Below, piece by piece: positions 8,679 to 16,119 of a DNA stretch of 64,000 nt. The first letter of the stretch is position 1; each line of letters opens with the position of its first letter. The DNA comes from Mangrovibacter plantisponsor (lineage in GTDB: Bacteria > Pseudomonadota > Gammaproteobacteria > Enterobacterales > Enterobacteriaceae). A program made the position numbers and the translations under genes. The stretch covers positions 479,980-543,979 of the forward strand of contig NZ_QGTS01000001.1 in the NCBI RefSeq assembly GCF_003182475.1, read 5' to 3'. The notes beneath the pieces are model-generated. The model saw only the letters and a list, made by a program, of their open reading frames with translations. It did no database searches and was not told where the DNA came from.

Positions 8679-8900
8679 ATCCAGGCAGGTTCAAACCTGC
8701 TCTCTGCAAGCAAGGAAGTTGCTTTCGTGGGGAAGCTAGCACACAGGGTCTGGCACGCCTACCCTGAAGCTGTATCTTCCGTTCCTGATTTTGTTTCTAT
8801 TTTTTTAAATGTGTCGCCTGATTATGAGCGTGCCTGAACAACATAAAAAATAAAACAGCATAAATACATTAAGATAATGGCACTTTTTACTAAAAATACG

Positions 8901-9581
8901 TCAGTGAGACTTTCCTGCGGGTGTTGAACAATCGAAACATTTTCCCATCATTTTCGCTTCCGGAACGGTTTGCCCCAATTGCCATAGCTGAGGTGTATCA
9001 ACACCATTGAGCACCAGCGTGCTACCACAGTCTGTTATCTTTTCGGCTACAACAGGCAGCATTGGGGACATGACGTACTGGTGAAAAAATGCAGGAGCCA
9101 GCACCGTTACAGCAAACATTCCACTACACACAACAGAAAATGGAATGATACCAGCACCTGCATCGCTCAGCCCCAGATTCACATCAGCCATTAACGCACT
9201 CAATAGCGGGTTATGCTGAGCATCGGCCAGATTCGGGAAAGACTCATTCACCATTAAAGTCACAAACGGCGCTAACGCGAGCTGGCGCAGGTGTTCTGGC
9301 GAAGATGCCAGGTACGCAGCCTGTTCAAAGTCCATATGCAGCAGGTAACACAACCCTCTGTGGTTAAACACATGGGCGGCCCGGCTAATGAAACTCAGTT
9401 GATTCTCAAACCAGTTTATATTGGCATTCTCTTTTGGAGAAAAGACCGCAGGCAAATAATGCCCCGGAGGTTCACCTGACATGATCCCCCATAATTTCCC
9501 GGTTTCACCAATAATGGCGGCAGAACCGCCAGGCACAGAAACCTGCCCCAGCAGGGCAAGTGCTGCATTGTATTGTTCCAT
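8901..9581 (-). CDS. conserved-looking protein of unknown function
   Basis: A 226-residue product that I do not recognise. It has no signal peptide and no long membrane segment; some moderately hydrophobic stretches are present (AGAGIIPFSVVCSGMFAVTVLAP). I chose the ATG at 9581 because AAGGA lies about eight bases upstream; the ATG at 9590 in the same frame is directly adjacent to that site and therefore less likely. The gene is flanked by long AT-rich gaps on both sides and stands alone. Codon use looks like that of its neighbours, so it is probably a genuine gene. No function can be proposed. Confidence 0.6.
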   Translation of the reverse strand: MEQYNAALALLGQVSVPGGSAAIIGETGKLWGIMSGEPPGHYLPAVFSPKENANINWFENQLSFISRAAHVFNHRGLCYLLHMDFEQAAYLASSPEHLRQLALAPFVTLMVNESFPNLADAQHNPLLSALMADVNLGLSDAGAGIIPFSVVCSGMFAVTVLAPAFFHQYVMSPMLPVVAEKITDCGSTLVLNGVDTPQLWQLGQTVPEAKMMGKCFDCSTPAGKSH

Positions 9582-9611
9582 AACTGACATCCTTGTTTAA
9601 CATCACTTAAA

Positions 9612-9693
9612 TGATCGAAAAAACCAATTAATACATCATTTTTGATCGATAAAATACGTGTTAATGCCTATCAATTCATGCAATTTGATCGAT
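9612..9693. promoter_or_regulatory. repeated TTTGATCGAT motifs upstream of unknown gene
   Basis: TTTGATCGAT occurs at 9641-9650 and again at 9684-9693, exactly 43 bases apart (about four helical turns), and a partial copy TGATCGA lies at 9612-9618. All are just upstream of the unknown gene starting at 9581. The spacing suggests binding sites for a regulator on one face of the helix, but this is inference. The rest of the AT-rich 9582-10112 gap shows only the chemoreceptor promoter at 10052-10078. Confidence 0.35.
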
Positions 9694-10051
9694 ATAAACA
9701 GGTAAAAATCCTATTGTTTTTTTATAGTTAATCATGTAATGGTTAATTTTTACCCATAAGGCAAATTTTCATCATACTGTACTGAGTTGTCAACGGCTGA
9801 CATCCTGGTTCAGGCCGTGCGTGTACACTTCCTCCCGGCAATTATGCTATTCAAAAGTAGCATTTAAAAATAAAGAAAAATACTTTCACTTTTTATTCTA
9901 AAAACTAAAAAAATAAAAACTCTAATAATAAAGTACCAGAAAAATATGCCGTGCTTTCTGACCTGTTCTCAAATACCAAAACAGATAAATAACCAATTAA
10001 TTAATATATATTAAAATCATAACCTTACTCTGCCAGCTCCTTTTCGCTGGA

Positions 10052-10078
10052 TAAAGTTTTAACGCCTTTTACCGATAA
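10052..10078 (+). promoter_or_regulatory. flagellar sigma-28 (FliA) promoter
   Basis: TAAAGTTT at 10052-10059 is followed after exactly 11 bases by ACCGATAA at 10071-10078. The enterobacterial FliA consensus is TAAAGTTT-N11-GCCGATAA, so 15 of 16 positions match. It lies 43 bases before the chemoreceptor ATG, placing this gene in the late flagellar class. Confidence 0.9.
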
Positions 10079-10121
10079 ATTTATCATCCCCGGCTCATTT
10101 TTCTCACATTGGATGATGAAC

Positions 10122-11783
10122 ATGATAAAGAACCTGAAAGTCATAACAGGTATCATCGCAGTACTGGTGATATTTTCGGTACTACAATTGGTTACCAGCG
10201 GTTTTTTCTACTCTGCCGTTAATAATGATCGCCGTAACTTTCAAAACTCTGATGTACTGAACTACCAACAGTCACAACTTACTGACAGCTTTCTTACTCT
10301 TATTAAAACCCGTGTCACCATTAACCGGGTCGCCATTCGTTTTCTGAAAAACCAAAAAGACCAGGCTGCTATCGACGGCATGAAGCGGTTGCTGGACAGC
10401 GCCGGGAAATCACTGGTCCAGGCAGAAGGTTATTTTGCCAAATACAAGGATGCGCAAGGTATCAGTGGGCAGGACACAGCTCTTGCCAGCCAGTTGGAGC
10501 AAAAGTACCAGGCCATGCATGACGTGATGAAGATGTCCATTCAGTATCTGGGTGAAGGTAACTACCCGGCATATGGGAATCTGGATGCTCAGCAGGCGCA
10601 GGATGACCTGGAAGGGATGTACAACCAGTGGCGTAAACAGAACGCCAACCTGCTACAAAATGCCGGGCAGGAAAACCTGAACAGCTATAACAGTATGAAA
10701 TGGACGTTGGGCGTAATTCTGTTATTGGTTGTGGTCACTATTGTCATTTTGTGGCGTGGACTCCAGGTGATCCTGTTGCACCCATTACGTAAAGTGATGG
10801 AGCATATCCGTGCCATCGCGGATGGTGACCTGACACGTAATATTGACGCAACAGGCAATAATGAAATGGGGCAACTCTCTGCCGGGGTTAAGGCCATGCA
10901 GGGGTCGCTGGTTCGCACTGTCAGTGCAGTGCGTGAAACGTCAAATTCCATTTTCACTGGTGCCAGTGAAATCTCTTCCGGTAGCCACGATTTGTCTTCC
11001 CGTACTGAAGAACAAGCCGCCTCTCTGGTGGAAACTGCGGCCAGTATGGAAGAACTTACAGCAACAGTTAAACAGAATACCGACAACGCGCGCCAGGCTG
11101 CGCAATTAGCGAAAACGGCCTCGGAGACAGCACTCAAAGGTGGCGAAGTGGTGAATACTGTGGTGCATACGATGAGCGCCATTGCCGACAGTTCGCAGCA
11201 AATAGCCCATATAACCAGCGTTATTGACAGTATTGCTTTCCAGACCAATATTCTGGCGCTCAATGCTGCCGTTGAAGCGGCCAGAGCAGGAGAACAGGGC
11301 CGCGGTTTTGCAGTCGTCGCCGGAGAAGTGCGCACCCTGGCGCAGCGCAGTGCGCAGGCAGCAAAAGAGATTAAGGAGCTTATCGACAACGCAGTCTCTC
11401 GTGTGAATACTGGTTCCGGCCAGGTGCAGACTGCAGGCTCTACCATGCAGGATATTGTACAGGCAGTTACCCGGGTAACGGATATTATGGGTGAGATAGC
11501 TTCTGCATCAGACGAGCAAAGCCGTGGCATTGAGCAAGTTGGCCTGGCGGTCTCACAAATGGATGGTGTCACCCAGCAAAACGCCTCCCTGGTTGAAGAA
11601 TCTGCTACCGCCGCTGCGGCACTGGAAGCGCTGGCGGGCAAACTCCACCAGGTGGTTGATGTGTTCCGGATTAACGGTATGCAGACGCCAACGACCTCTT
11701 CCCGCAGCGCCCCACCCACTGCACGGGCAGCCACACATGCCCTGCCGCCTGCTGGCAGCGACAATAACTGGGAAACGTTCTGA
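10122..11783 (+). CDS. methyl-accepting chemotaxis protein, Tsr-like
   Basis: A 553-residue transmembrane chemoreceptor, close to E. coli Tsr (551). The layout is N-terminal membrane segment (about residues 7-28), periplasmic four-helix sensor domain, second membrane segment (about 190-212), HAMP domain, then a coiled-coil signalling domain with the hairpin tip containing AFQTNILALNAAVEAARAGE. The sensor keeps the TR and NR arginines (LIKTRVTINRVAIR) used by Tsr and Tar to bind amino acids. The C terminus is NWETF, the pentapeptide that tethers CheR and CheB, so it is a high-abundance type receptor. ATGs at 10113, 10116 and 10122 are in frame; MIKNLKV from 10122 aligns with Tsr MLKRIKI and has GGATGA upstream. 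A sigma-28 promoter lies just before it. The ligand is probably an amino acid, not proven. Confidence 0.92.
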   Translation: MIKNLKVITGIIAVLVIFSVLQLVTSGFFYSAVNNDRRNFQNSDVLNYQQSQLTDSFLTLIKTRVTINRVAIRFLKNQKDQAAIDGMKRLLDSAGKSLVQAEGYFAKYKDAQGISGQDTALASQLEQKYQAMHDVMKMSIQYLGEGNYPAYGNLDAQQAQDDLEGMYNQWRKQNANLLQNAGQENLNSYNSMKWTLGVILLLVVVTIVILWRGLQVILLHPLRKVMEHIRAIADGDLTRNIDATGNNEMGQLSAGVKAMQGSLVRTVSAVRETSNSIFTGASEISSGSHDLSSRTEEQAASLVETAASMEELTATVKQNTDNARQAAQLAKTASETALKGGEVVNTVVHTMSAIADSSQQIAHITSVIDSIAFQTNILALNAAVEAARAGEQGRGFAVVAGEVRTLAQRSAQAAKEIKELIDNAVSRVNTGSGQVQTAGSTMQDIVQAVTRVTDIMGEIASASDEQSRGIEQVGLAVSQMDGVTQQNASLVEESATAAAALEALAGKLHQVVDVFRINGMQTPTTSSRSAPPTARAATHALPPAGSDNNWETF

Positions 11784-11822
11784 TTCCCGAACCCACCTCA
11801 GGGATGAGGCGGTTTCCCCACC

Positions 11823-11908
11823 CAACGCAGCGAATCTGCCTCGAGCTTACATGAGTAAGTGACCGGTGTGAGCGAGGCAGCCAACACACCTGTTAGTGCA
11901 AAAGACAC
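11823..11908. repeat. enterobacterial palindromic intergenic repeat, copy 2
   Basis: This segment contains CAACGCAG, GAGCTTACATGAGTAAGTGA, GTGAGCGAGGCAGCCAACAC and ACCTGTTAGTGC. It is nearly identical to copy 3, which lies 125 bases further on; the internal GCTTACATGAGTAAG forms an inverted repeat. It seems truncated on its left side compared with copy 3, because the ATTATTCG...ACAGGAAGGCGG head is missing. The two copies fill most of the 375-bp gap between the chemoreceptor gene and the next gene and may act as a transcription terminator or be an inert mobile remnant. Confidence 0.75.
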
Positions 11909-11922
11909 CCCGCCAGGCGCTA

Positions 11923-12034
11923 AATTATTCGTGCTACAGGAAGGCGGCAACGCAGCGAACCGCCGGGAGCTTACATGAGTAAGTGACTGGCGTGAGCGAG
12001 GCAGCCAACACACCTGTTAGTGCGAAGAATGACG
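11923..12034. repeat. enterobacterial palindromic intergenic repeat, copy 3
   Basis: This is the fullest copy: AATTATTCGTGCTACAGGAA, then GGCGGCAACGCAG, GGGAGCTTACATGAGTAAGT, GCGTGAGCGAGGCAGCCAAC and ACACCTGTTAGTGCG, ending near GAAGAATGACG. The ends (ATTATTCG / CGAAGAATG) are roughly complementary, as in MITE-type elements. It shares long identical blocks with copy 2 and is recognisably related to copy 1. Confidence 0.75.
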
Positions 12035-12159
12035 CGCCTGAACACATTTGTTTACCCTTAGCCTTAGCCTGAAACCCGAACTTTGCACTCTGCTGACTGT
12101 GGATGGGGGGCAGAATGCCGTATTATGTTGAGGCGATAATGTAGTGTGAGCCTGGTGTT

Positions 12160-12909
12160 ATGTCTTTTCATCCTAAATGTTTGGTCGCTTTGGTGCTTGC
12201 GGTTTCGGCTGGTGCGCAGGCCGATATTACCGAGGCGAGAATTACTGCTGATTGCGCTAAAGTTAGCCACTATGCGGCTGAGGGTAAGGCGGCGTGGGCG
12301 GCAAATAAGTTTGCTGCTGCGCGGGCTGCATTTGAAGAGCAGGTTAGCTGGAGCGAACAGTGTGACCTGCCTGATGACCAGATTGCTGCTGCTTATAATG
12401 CTGTGGCAAACACCTATATACAGCAGGCAGATTACCACCGGGCGTGGGCGTGGCTGATGCTTGCACCTGGCTACCCTGAATCTGTGCAAAACCTGGCTTT
12501 AATTAAAGACAAACTGGCTGCTGAACCTTTTTCTCGCTCTCCAGATGGGGTGTGGTGGAAATATGCCGGCAGGGGAATTTGGCAAAGCATTAAGGTAACC
12601 AGTGCCGGGAATGACAAAATCAACGTGGATTTTGAAGGCTATGCTTTTGGGCTGATGGGGTTGTATAACGGGCCCAATATGGGACATTTCGTACGTACCG
12701 TTGCCTTTTCGGGCAACCACGCGACGGTGAAATTACGCGATGATGACGATGACGTCTCCAGTAATGACACCGACAGTGATGACAGCATTAACTGCAATAT
12801 TCATCTGCAGTTCACACCGGACCAGTTAACGGTCACCACCGTCAGGCCGCAACAATGTGGTTTTGGTCATAATGTTACGGCCAACGGTACATGGATTCGG
12901 GTGCAATAA
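12160..12909 (+). CDS. exported protein of unknown function with Asp-rich loop
   Basis: A 249-residue product that I do not recognise. Residues 1-22 (MSFHPKCLVALVLAVSAGAQAD) look like a Sec signal peptide with cleavage after AQA, so the protein is probably periplasmic. The mature part has an alpha-helical, Ala-rich first third that resembles tetratricopeptide-like helices (AYNAVANTYIQQADYHRAWAWL), then a region that looks beta-rich. An acidic stretch near residues 192-208 (RDDDDDVSSNDTDSDDS) could bind Ca2+ or other cations. Cysteines are present (for example DC, QCDL, INCN, QQCGF) and could form disulfides. The ATG has only a weak upstream ribosome-binding site. No operon partner is evident; the next gene is convergent. 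Confidence 0.65.
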   Translation: MSFHPKCLVALVLAVSAGAQADITEARITADCAKVSHYAAEGKAAWAANKFAAARAAFEEQVSWSEQCDLPDDQIAAAYNAVANTYIQQADYHRAWAWLMLAPGYPESVQNLALIKDKLAAEPFSRSPDGVWWKYAGRGIWQSIKVTSAGNDKINVDFEGYAFGLMGLYNGPNMGHFVRTVAFSGNHATVKLRDDDDDVSSNDTDSDDSINCNIHLQFTPDQLTVTTVRPQQCGFGHNVTANGTWIRVQ

Positions 12910-12917
12910 CGGGCGGA

Positions 12918-13517
12918 TTACGCCAGGTGTTTAGCCAAAAACTCCCCCGCTTTATCAACACCCTGTTGCGTTATTGTGTGACCTGCTGTGGCATCCCATA
13001 CCACCTGAACCGGAATCCCCAACGCCTGAAGTTTTTCCTGCGCCTGCTGGCTCTCCTGCCAGGGGATCACCGGATCACGCTGACCATGTACCAGTAAAGC
13101 AGGTACTGATGGCACAGCGCCCTCCTGCTGTGTTGCCAGCCTGCCAGAAAACGCCACGACAGCAGCCAGCGGCCAGCGGCCCGATACCAGTGCGTCCAGC
13201 GCCATAATCGAACCCTGAGAAAAACCAACCAATGCCAGTTTGTCCTGTAAAGGGTTCACTCCCTGTTGCTGGCAAATAGCCTGAATAGTGCGGTCGAACT
13301 CCGGGCGAGCCTCAACAATTCGTTGTGGGCGATTCGCTTCTGTAATACCGTTAAGACTGAACCACTGCCAGCCTCCACCTTGCCCAAAGGCCTGCGGGGC
13401 ATTTGGTGCGCTGAAGTGGGTGTCGGGTAAGCGTTCTTGCCATAATTGCCCAGGCACAGCTAAATCCGCACCACTGCTGCCCACTCCGTGCAGAAAAATA
13501 ACCAGTTTCTTCGTCAT
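12918..13517 (-). CDS. serine hydrolase, YpfH/phospholipase-carboxylesterase family
   Basis: A 199-residue cytoplasmic alpha/beta hydrolase. The nucleophile elbow GFSQGS places the catalytic Ser at residue 100; Asp148 (HGQRDPVIP) and His180 (AGHTI) complete the triad. The length and motifs fit YpfH and the acyl-protein thioesterase/carboxylesterase family, which cleave small esters. The ATG at 13517 follows AAGGAG by about seven bases and the gene starts 10 bases after the glutathionyl-hydroquinone reductase gene, so it is the last gene of a DoxX-GHR-esterase operon. It might remove acyl groups from quinone or phenol derivatives handled by that operon; this is inferred from position only. Confidence 0.85.
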   Translation of the reverse strand: MTKKLVIFLHGVGSSGADLAVPGQLWQERLPDTHFSAPNAPQAFGQGGGWQWFSLNGITEANRPQRIVEARPEFDRTIQAICQQQGVNPLQDKLALVGFSQGSIMALDALVSGRWPLAAVVAFSGRLATQQEGAVPSVPALLVHGQRDPVIPWQESQQAQEKLQALGIPVQVVWDATAGHTITQQGVDKAGEFLAKHLA

Positions 13518-13527
13518 GTCCGGCTCC

Positions 13528-14487
13528 TTACAACCCGTAAGCGCTCATATCTGGCCCTGCCGGAACAATCCCCGGTGGATTCAGCGCCTTAATTGAATAA
13601 TAACCATGTTTGATATGGGCAATGTTCACCGTCTCGCGCACCCCCGGAATATCAAGCACCCGCTGCATATACGGGTTGAGGAATGCATATTCACGCACCG
13701 GTTTCAGATTGCATTTAAACAACCCGTAGTAAGCCACATCAAAACGAATTAGCGTAACAAACAGGCGAATATCTGCCTCTGTCAGTTGTGTACCACACAA
13801 GAATGGCCGCCCATCGCTCAGGCGTGATTCCAGTTGTTCCAGCATAGTGAAAACATCATTAAATGCGTCTTCATAGCTTTCTTGCGTCGTCGCAAAACCG
13901 GCACGGTAAACACCATTGTTCAGCCTTGGGTAGATAACCGCATTCAGCTTGTCTATCTCTTCACGCAATGGCTGTGGATATAAATCCCATTCATTGCGGG
14001 CCAGGTCACCAAAGCCGCTGTCCAGCATGCGCAGAATATCGGCGGACTCATTATTCACGATGGTGCCGGTAAGCTTATCCCACAAAACGGGGACAGTTGC
14101 CCGCCCGGTAAAATGCGGGTCAGCCCGGGTATAGAGCTCATGTAACCACTCAGCTCCATTCAGTTCATCAAGGTTCGCACCAGGAAAGAGCCCAAAGTGC
14201 CAGCCCTGGTCAAATAATTGCGGTTCCACCACACTGACTGAAATAACAGACTCCAGCCCTTTCAGTTTACGCGCCATCAGCACCCGGGATGCCCAGGGGC
14301 AAATATACGCAACATATAAGTGGTAGCGCCCGGCTTCAGCCTTAAATCCCCCGTCTCCGGTTACGCCTGGCGCACCGTCTGGCGTAACCCAGTGGCGGAA
14401 GCTGGAGGTTTGCCGGACAAAGCCGCCTTTCTCATCGGTTGCCTGAACCGGATGCCACTCGGTGGTCCATTTGCCATCTACCAGCAT
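13528..14487 (-). CDS. yqjG: glutathionyl-hydroquinone reductase (Xi-class GST), YqjG-like
   Basis: A 319-residue cytoplasmic enzyme that uses glutathione to reduce glutathionyl-hydroquinones formed when quinones react with glutathione. The catalytic Cys63 lies in the ICPWASR motif of an N-terminal thioredoxin-like domain, followed by an all-helical C-terminal domain. Segments such as ADPHFTGRATVPVLWDK and NNGVYRAGFATTQ match the E. coli YqjG family. The start at 14487 (MLVDGKW) has a perfect AGGAGGT four bases away from the ATG; the frame is open further upstream to 14529 but that would overlap the DoxX gene. It pairs with a DoxX gene exactly as yqjF-yqjG do in E. coli, although it is clearly diverged from E. 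coli YqjG and may be a second paralogue. Confidence 0.85.
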   Translation of the reverse strand: MLVDGKWTTEWHPVQATDEKGGFVRQTSSFRHWVTPDGAPGVTGDGGFKAEAGRYHLYVAYICPWASRVLMARKLKGLESVISVSVVEPQLFDQGWHFGLFPGANLDELNGAEWLHELYTRADPHFTGRATVPVLWDKLTGTIVNNESADILRMLDSGFGDLARNEWDLYPQPLREEIDKLNAVIYPRLNNGVYRAGFATTQESYEDAFNDVFTMLEQLESRLSDGRPFLCGTQLTEADIRLFVTLIRFDVAYYGLFKCNLKPVREYAFLNPYMQRVLDIPGVRETVNIAHIKHGYYSIKALNPPGIVPAGPDMSAYGL

Positions 14488-14515
14488 GCTTACCTCCTGA
14501 TTACAGTAAAAACGT

Positions 14516-14926
14516 TTATTTACGGCCAAATGGTGTCGGTTTCAGTGCCATTGCGCCATCACCAGTCAGAGCCAGCACAACCAGGCCAACAATCCAGAAC
14601 CCGGGGAATTCCCAGCCGCCGTTAGGGTTGGTAAAGAAGAACCCGGCCGGGCCATGCACAGTAAAAATCGCGCCAAGCAATACCGGAATCAGCGCAACAG
14701 CTGCAATACGGGGCCAGATACCCAGAATCAATGCAATAGCGCCCACCAGCTCCCAGGCCATGGTGATATAAGCCAGGCCACCTGGCAGCCCCAGCGAAAT
14801 AAAGAACTTCGCAGTACCGGCCGGAGTGAATACAAAAGCTTTTAAGCCAAAGTGAGCCAAAAACAGAATACCCAGCGCGATGCGCATTACTAAAGCAGCC
14901 CAGGGGGCAGTACGGTTATCAATCAT
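14516..14926 (-). CDS. yqjF: DoxX-family membrane protein, YqjF-like
   Basis: A 136-residue protein with four hydrophobic segments, typical in size and composition for DoxX-family inner-membrane proteins. GAGGAAAAGACC precedes the ATG at 14926. It lies immediately upstream of the glutathionyl-hydroquinone reductase gene (28-base gap), the same arrangement as yqjF-yqjG in E. coli, where the pair is linked to the handling of quinones and aromatic compounds. The exact biochemical role of DoxX proteins is unsettled. The LysR gene lies 108 bases upstream on the same strand. Confidence 0.8.
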   Translation of the reverse strand: MIDNRTAPWAALVMRIALGILFLAHFGLKAFVFTPAGTAKFFISLGLPGGLAYITMAWELVGAIALILGIWPRIAAVALIPVLLGAIFTVHGPAGFFFTNPNGGWEFPGFWIVGLVVLALTGDGAMALKPTPFGRK

Positions 14927-15034
14927 GGTCTTTTCCTCATCATCAGGACAGGTTTTGTCGATAAGGCAAGACTACGTTATTTCTGATTAAATGATTATCC
15001 GGCCAAAGTGAGATTATTTATTTCCATTTCAGCA

Positions 15035-15934
15035 CTAATCAAACCATGCCTGGTCTGCGAAGGATCCAACCAGAAAATCAATAAACGTCCGGGATTTATG
15101 GGCAAGATGCCGCGATGGCGGATAAATGGCATACAGACCAAGTGGCGGTGTATCCCACTGCGTAAGTAGCTTTACAACTTCTCCGCGGTGGATGGCATCG
15201 CCAGCAACGAAAGTAGGTAACCTGGCAATACCCAGCCCCGCCACCACTGCACTCAGGCAGGCTTCTGCATTTGAAAAACGTAACCGCCCTTTTACTGGAA
15301 AGGGAATCAGCCGGCCGTCTTCATGAAAATGCCAGTGATTTGGGTCGCGAAAGTTTGTGTCCACAATGCAGTCAAATTCAGAGAGTGACTTCCAGTGTTC
15401 TGGTGTGCCGGCACCAGCAAGATAAGCAGGTGATGCGACTGTCGTGACATGTATATCGCACAGTTTACGGGCAATCAGGCTACTGTCTTCCAGGTTGCCA
15501 ATGCGTAATGCCAGGTCAAACCCCTCTTCAACAATATTCACCCGCCGGTCTGAAAAGCTGACATCCAGTTCAATGTTGGGGTATTCGCGGGCAAAATTTA
15601 CCATTACGGGTGTCAGTTGGCGCGTGCCAAAAGTAACGGGTGCAGAAATCCGCAACTTACCGGAAGGGTCACGGGCCGTGTGGCGCACATCGGCGTCCAG
15701 TGCCTCGAAGGCATCAATCAGCACCTTTACCCGCTCATAATAAGCCAGGCCTACATCCGTGGGTGCCAGAGAACGGGTGGAACGTTTAAATAACTGGATC
15801 CCCAGTTCTTTCTCCAGCCGCGAAATCAACCGGGATGCCTGGCCGTGGCTGGTATTCAGGCGTTGCGCTGCCCGGGCAAAACTACCAAGCTCCAGCACCA
15901 TTACAAACATACGGTCACAATCCAGACGATCCAT
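15035..15934 (-). CDS. LysR-family transcriptional regulator
   Basis: A 299-residue LysR-type regulator. The winged helix-turn-helix is at about residues 15-40 (SFARAAQRLNTSHGQASRLI), and the C-terminal effector domain starts near residue 90 (GKLRISAPVTFG). The sequence belongs to the large DmlR/YafC-type branch. It is transcribed in the same direction as the DoxX, reductase and esterase genes and sits directly upstream of them, so it most likely controls that operon, perhaps in response to quinones or aromatic compounds as YhaJ does near yqjFG in E. coli. The effector is not known. Confidence 0.88.
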   Translation of the reverse strand: MDRLDCDRMFVMVLELGSFARAAQRLNTSHGQASRLISRLEKELGIQLFKRSTRSLAPTDVGLAYYERVKVLIDAFEALDADVRHTARDPSGKLRISAPVTFGTRQLTPVMVNFAREYPNIELDVSFSDRRVNIVEEGFDLALRIGNLEDSSLIARKLCDIHVTTVASPAYLAGAGTPEHWKSLSEFDCIVDTNFRDPNHWHFHEDGRLIPFPVKGRLRFSNAEACLSAVVAGLGIARLPTFVAGDAIHRGEVVKLLTQWDTPPLGLYAIYPPSRHLAHKSRTFIDFLVGSFADQAWFD

Positions 15935-16063
15935 CTCATTCTCTCATTGCAGTTTTATTACTTACCGGCTCTGAAACCGTAGCAGGATACTTAAATTATG
16001 TTACCTGGTTGGTTCGAATGGTTGATATCTTAGTAAGACGTATTTCGAGTAAATTATCTTCTG

Positions 16064-16081
16064 CTTGAGATTTGTCTCAAG
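16064..16081. promoter_or_regulatory. 18-bp inverted repeat before diguanylate cyclase gene
   Basis: CTTGAGA at 16064-16070 and TCTCAAG at 16075-16081 are perfectly complementary around TTTG. The site lies 38 bases before the diguanylate cyclase ATG and in the divergent gap to the LysR gene. It could be an operator or a leader hairpin; the sequence does not tell which. Confidence 0.45.
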
Positions 16082-16119
16082 ACACAGAATTAAAACTGCG
16101 CACCTGAGATAGCTGACTT

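Noticed and set aside
8685-8700. GCAGGTTCAAACCTGC looks like the T-arm of a tRNA.
   Set aside because: The loop would have six bases instead of seven, and no acceptor stem, anticodon arm or CCA end can be fitted around it. It is more likely a simple inverted repeat near the intergenic element.
10685-11764. Long minus-strand open frame of 359 codons opposite the chemoreceptor gene.
   Set aside because: It is a Ser/Ala/Cys-rich shadow of the MCP coding sequence, has no ribosome-binding site and resembles no protein family.
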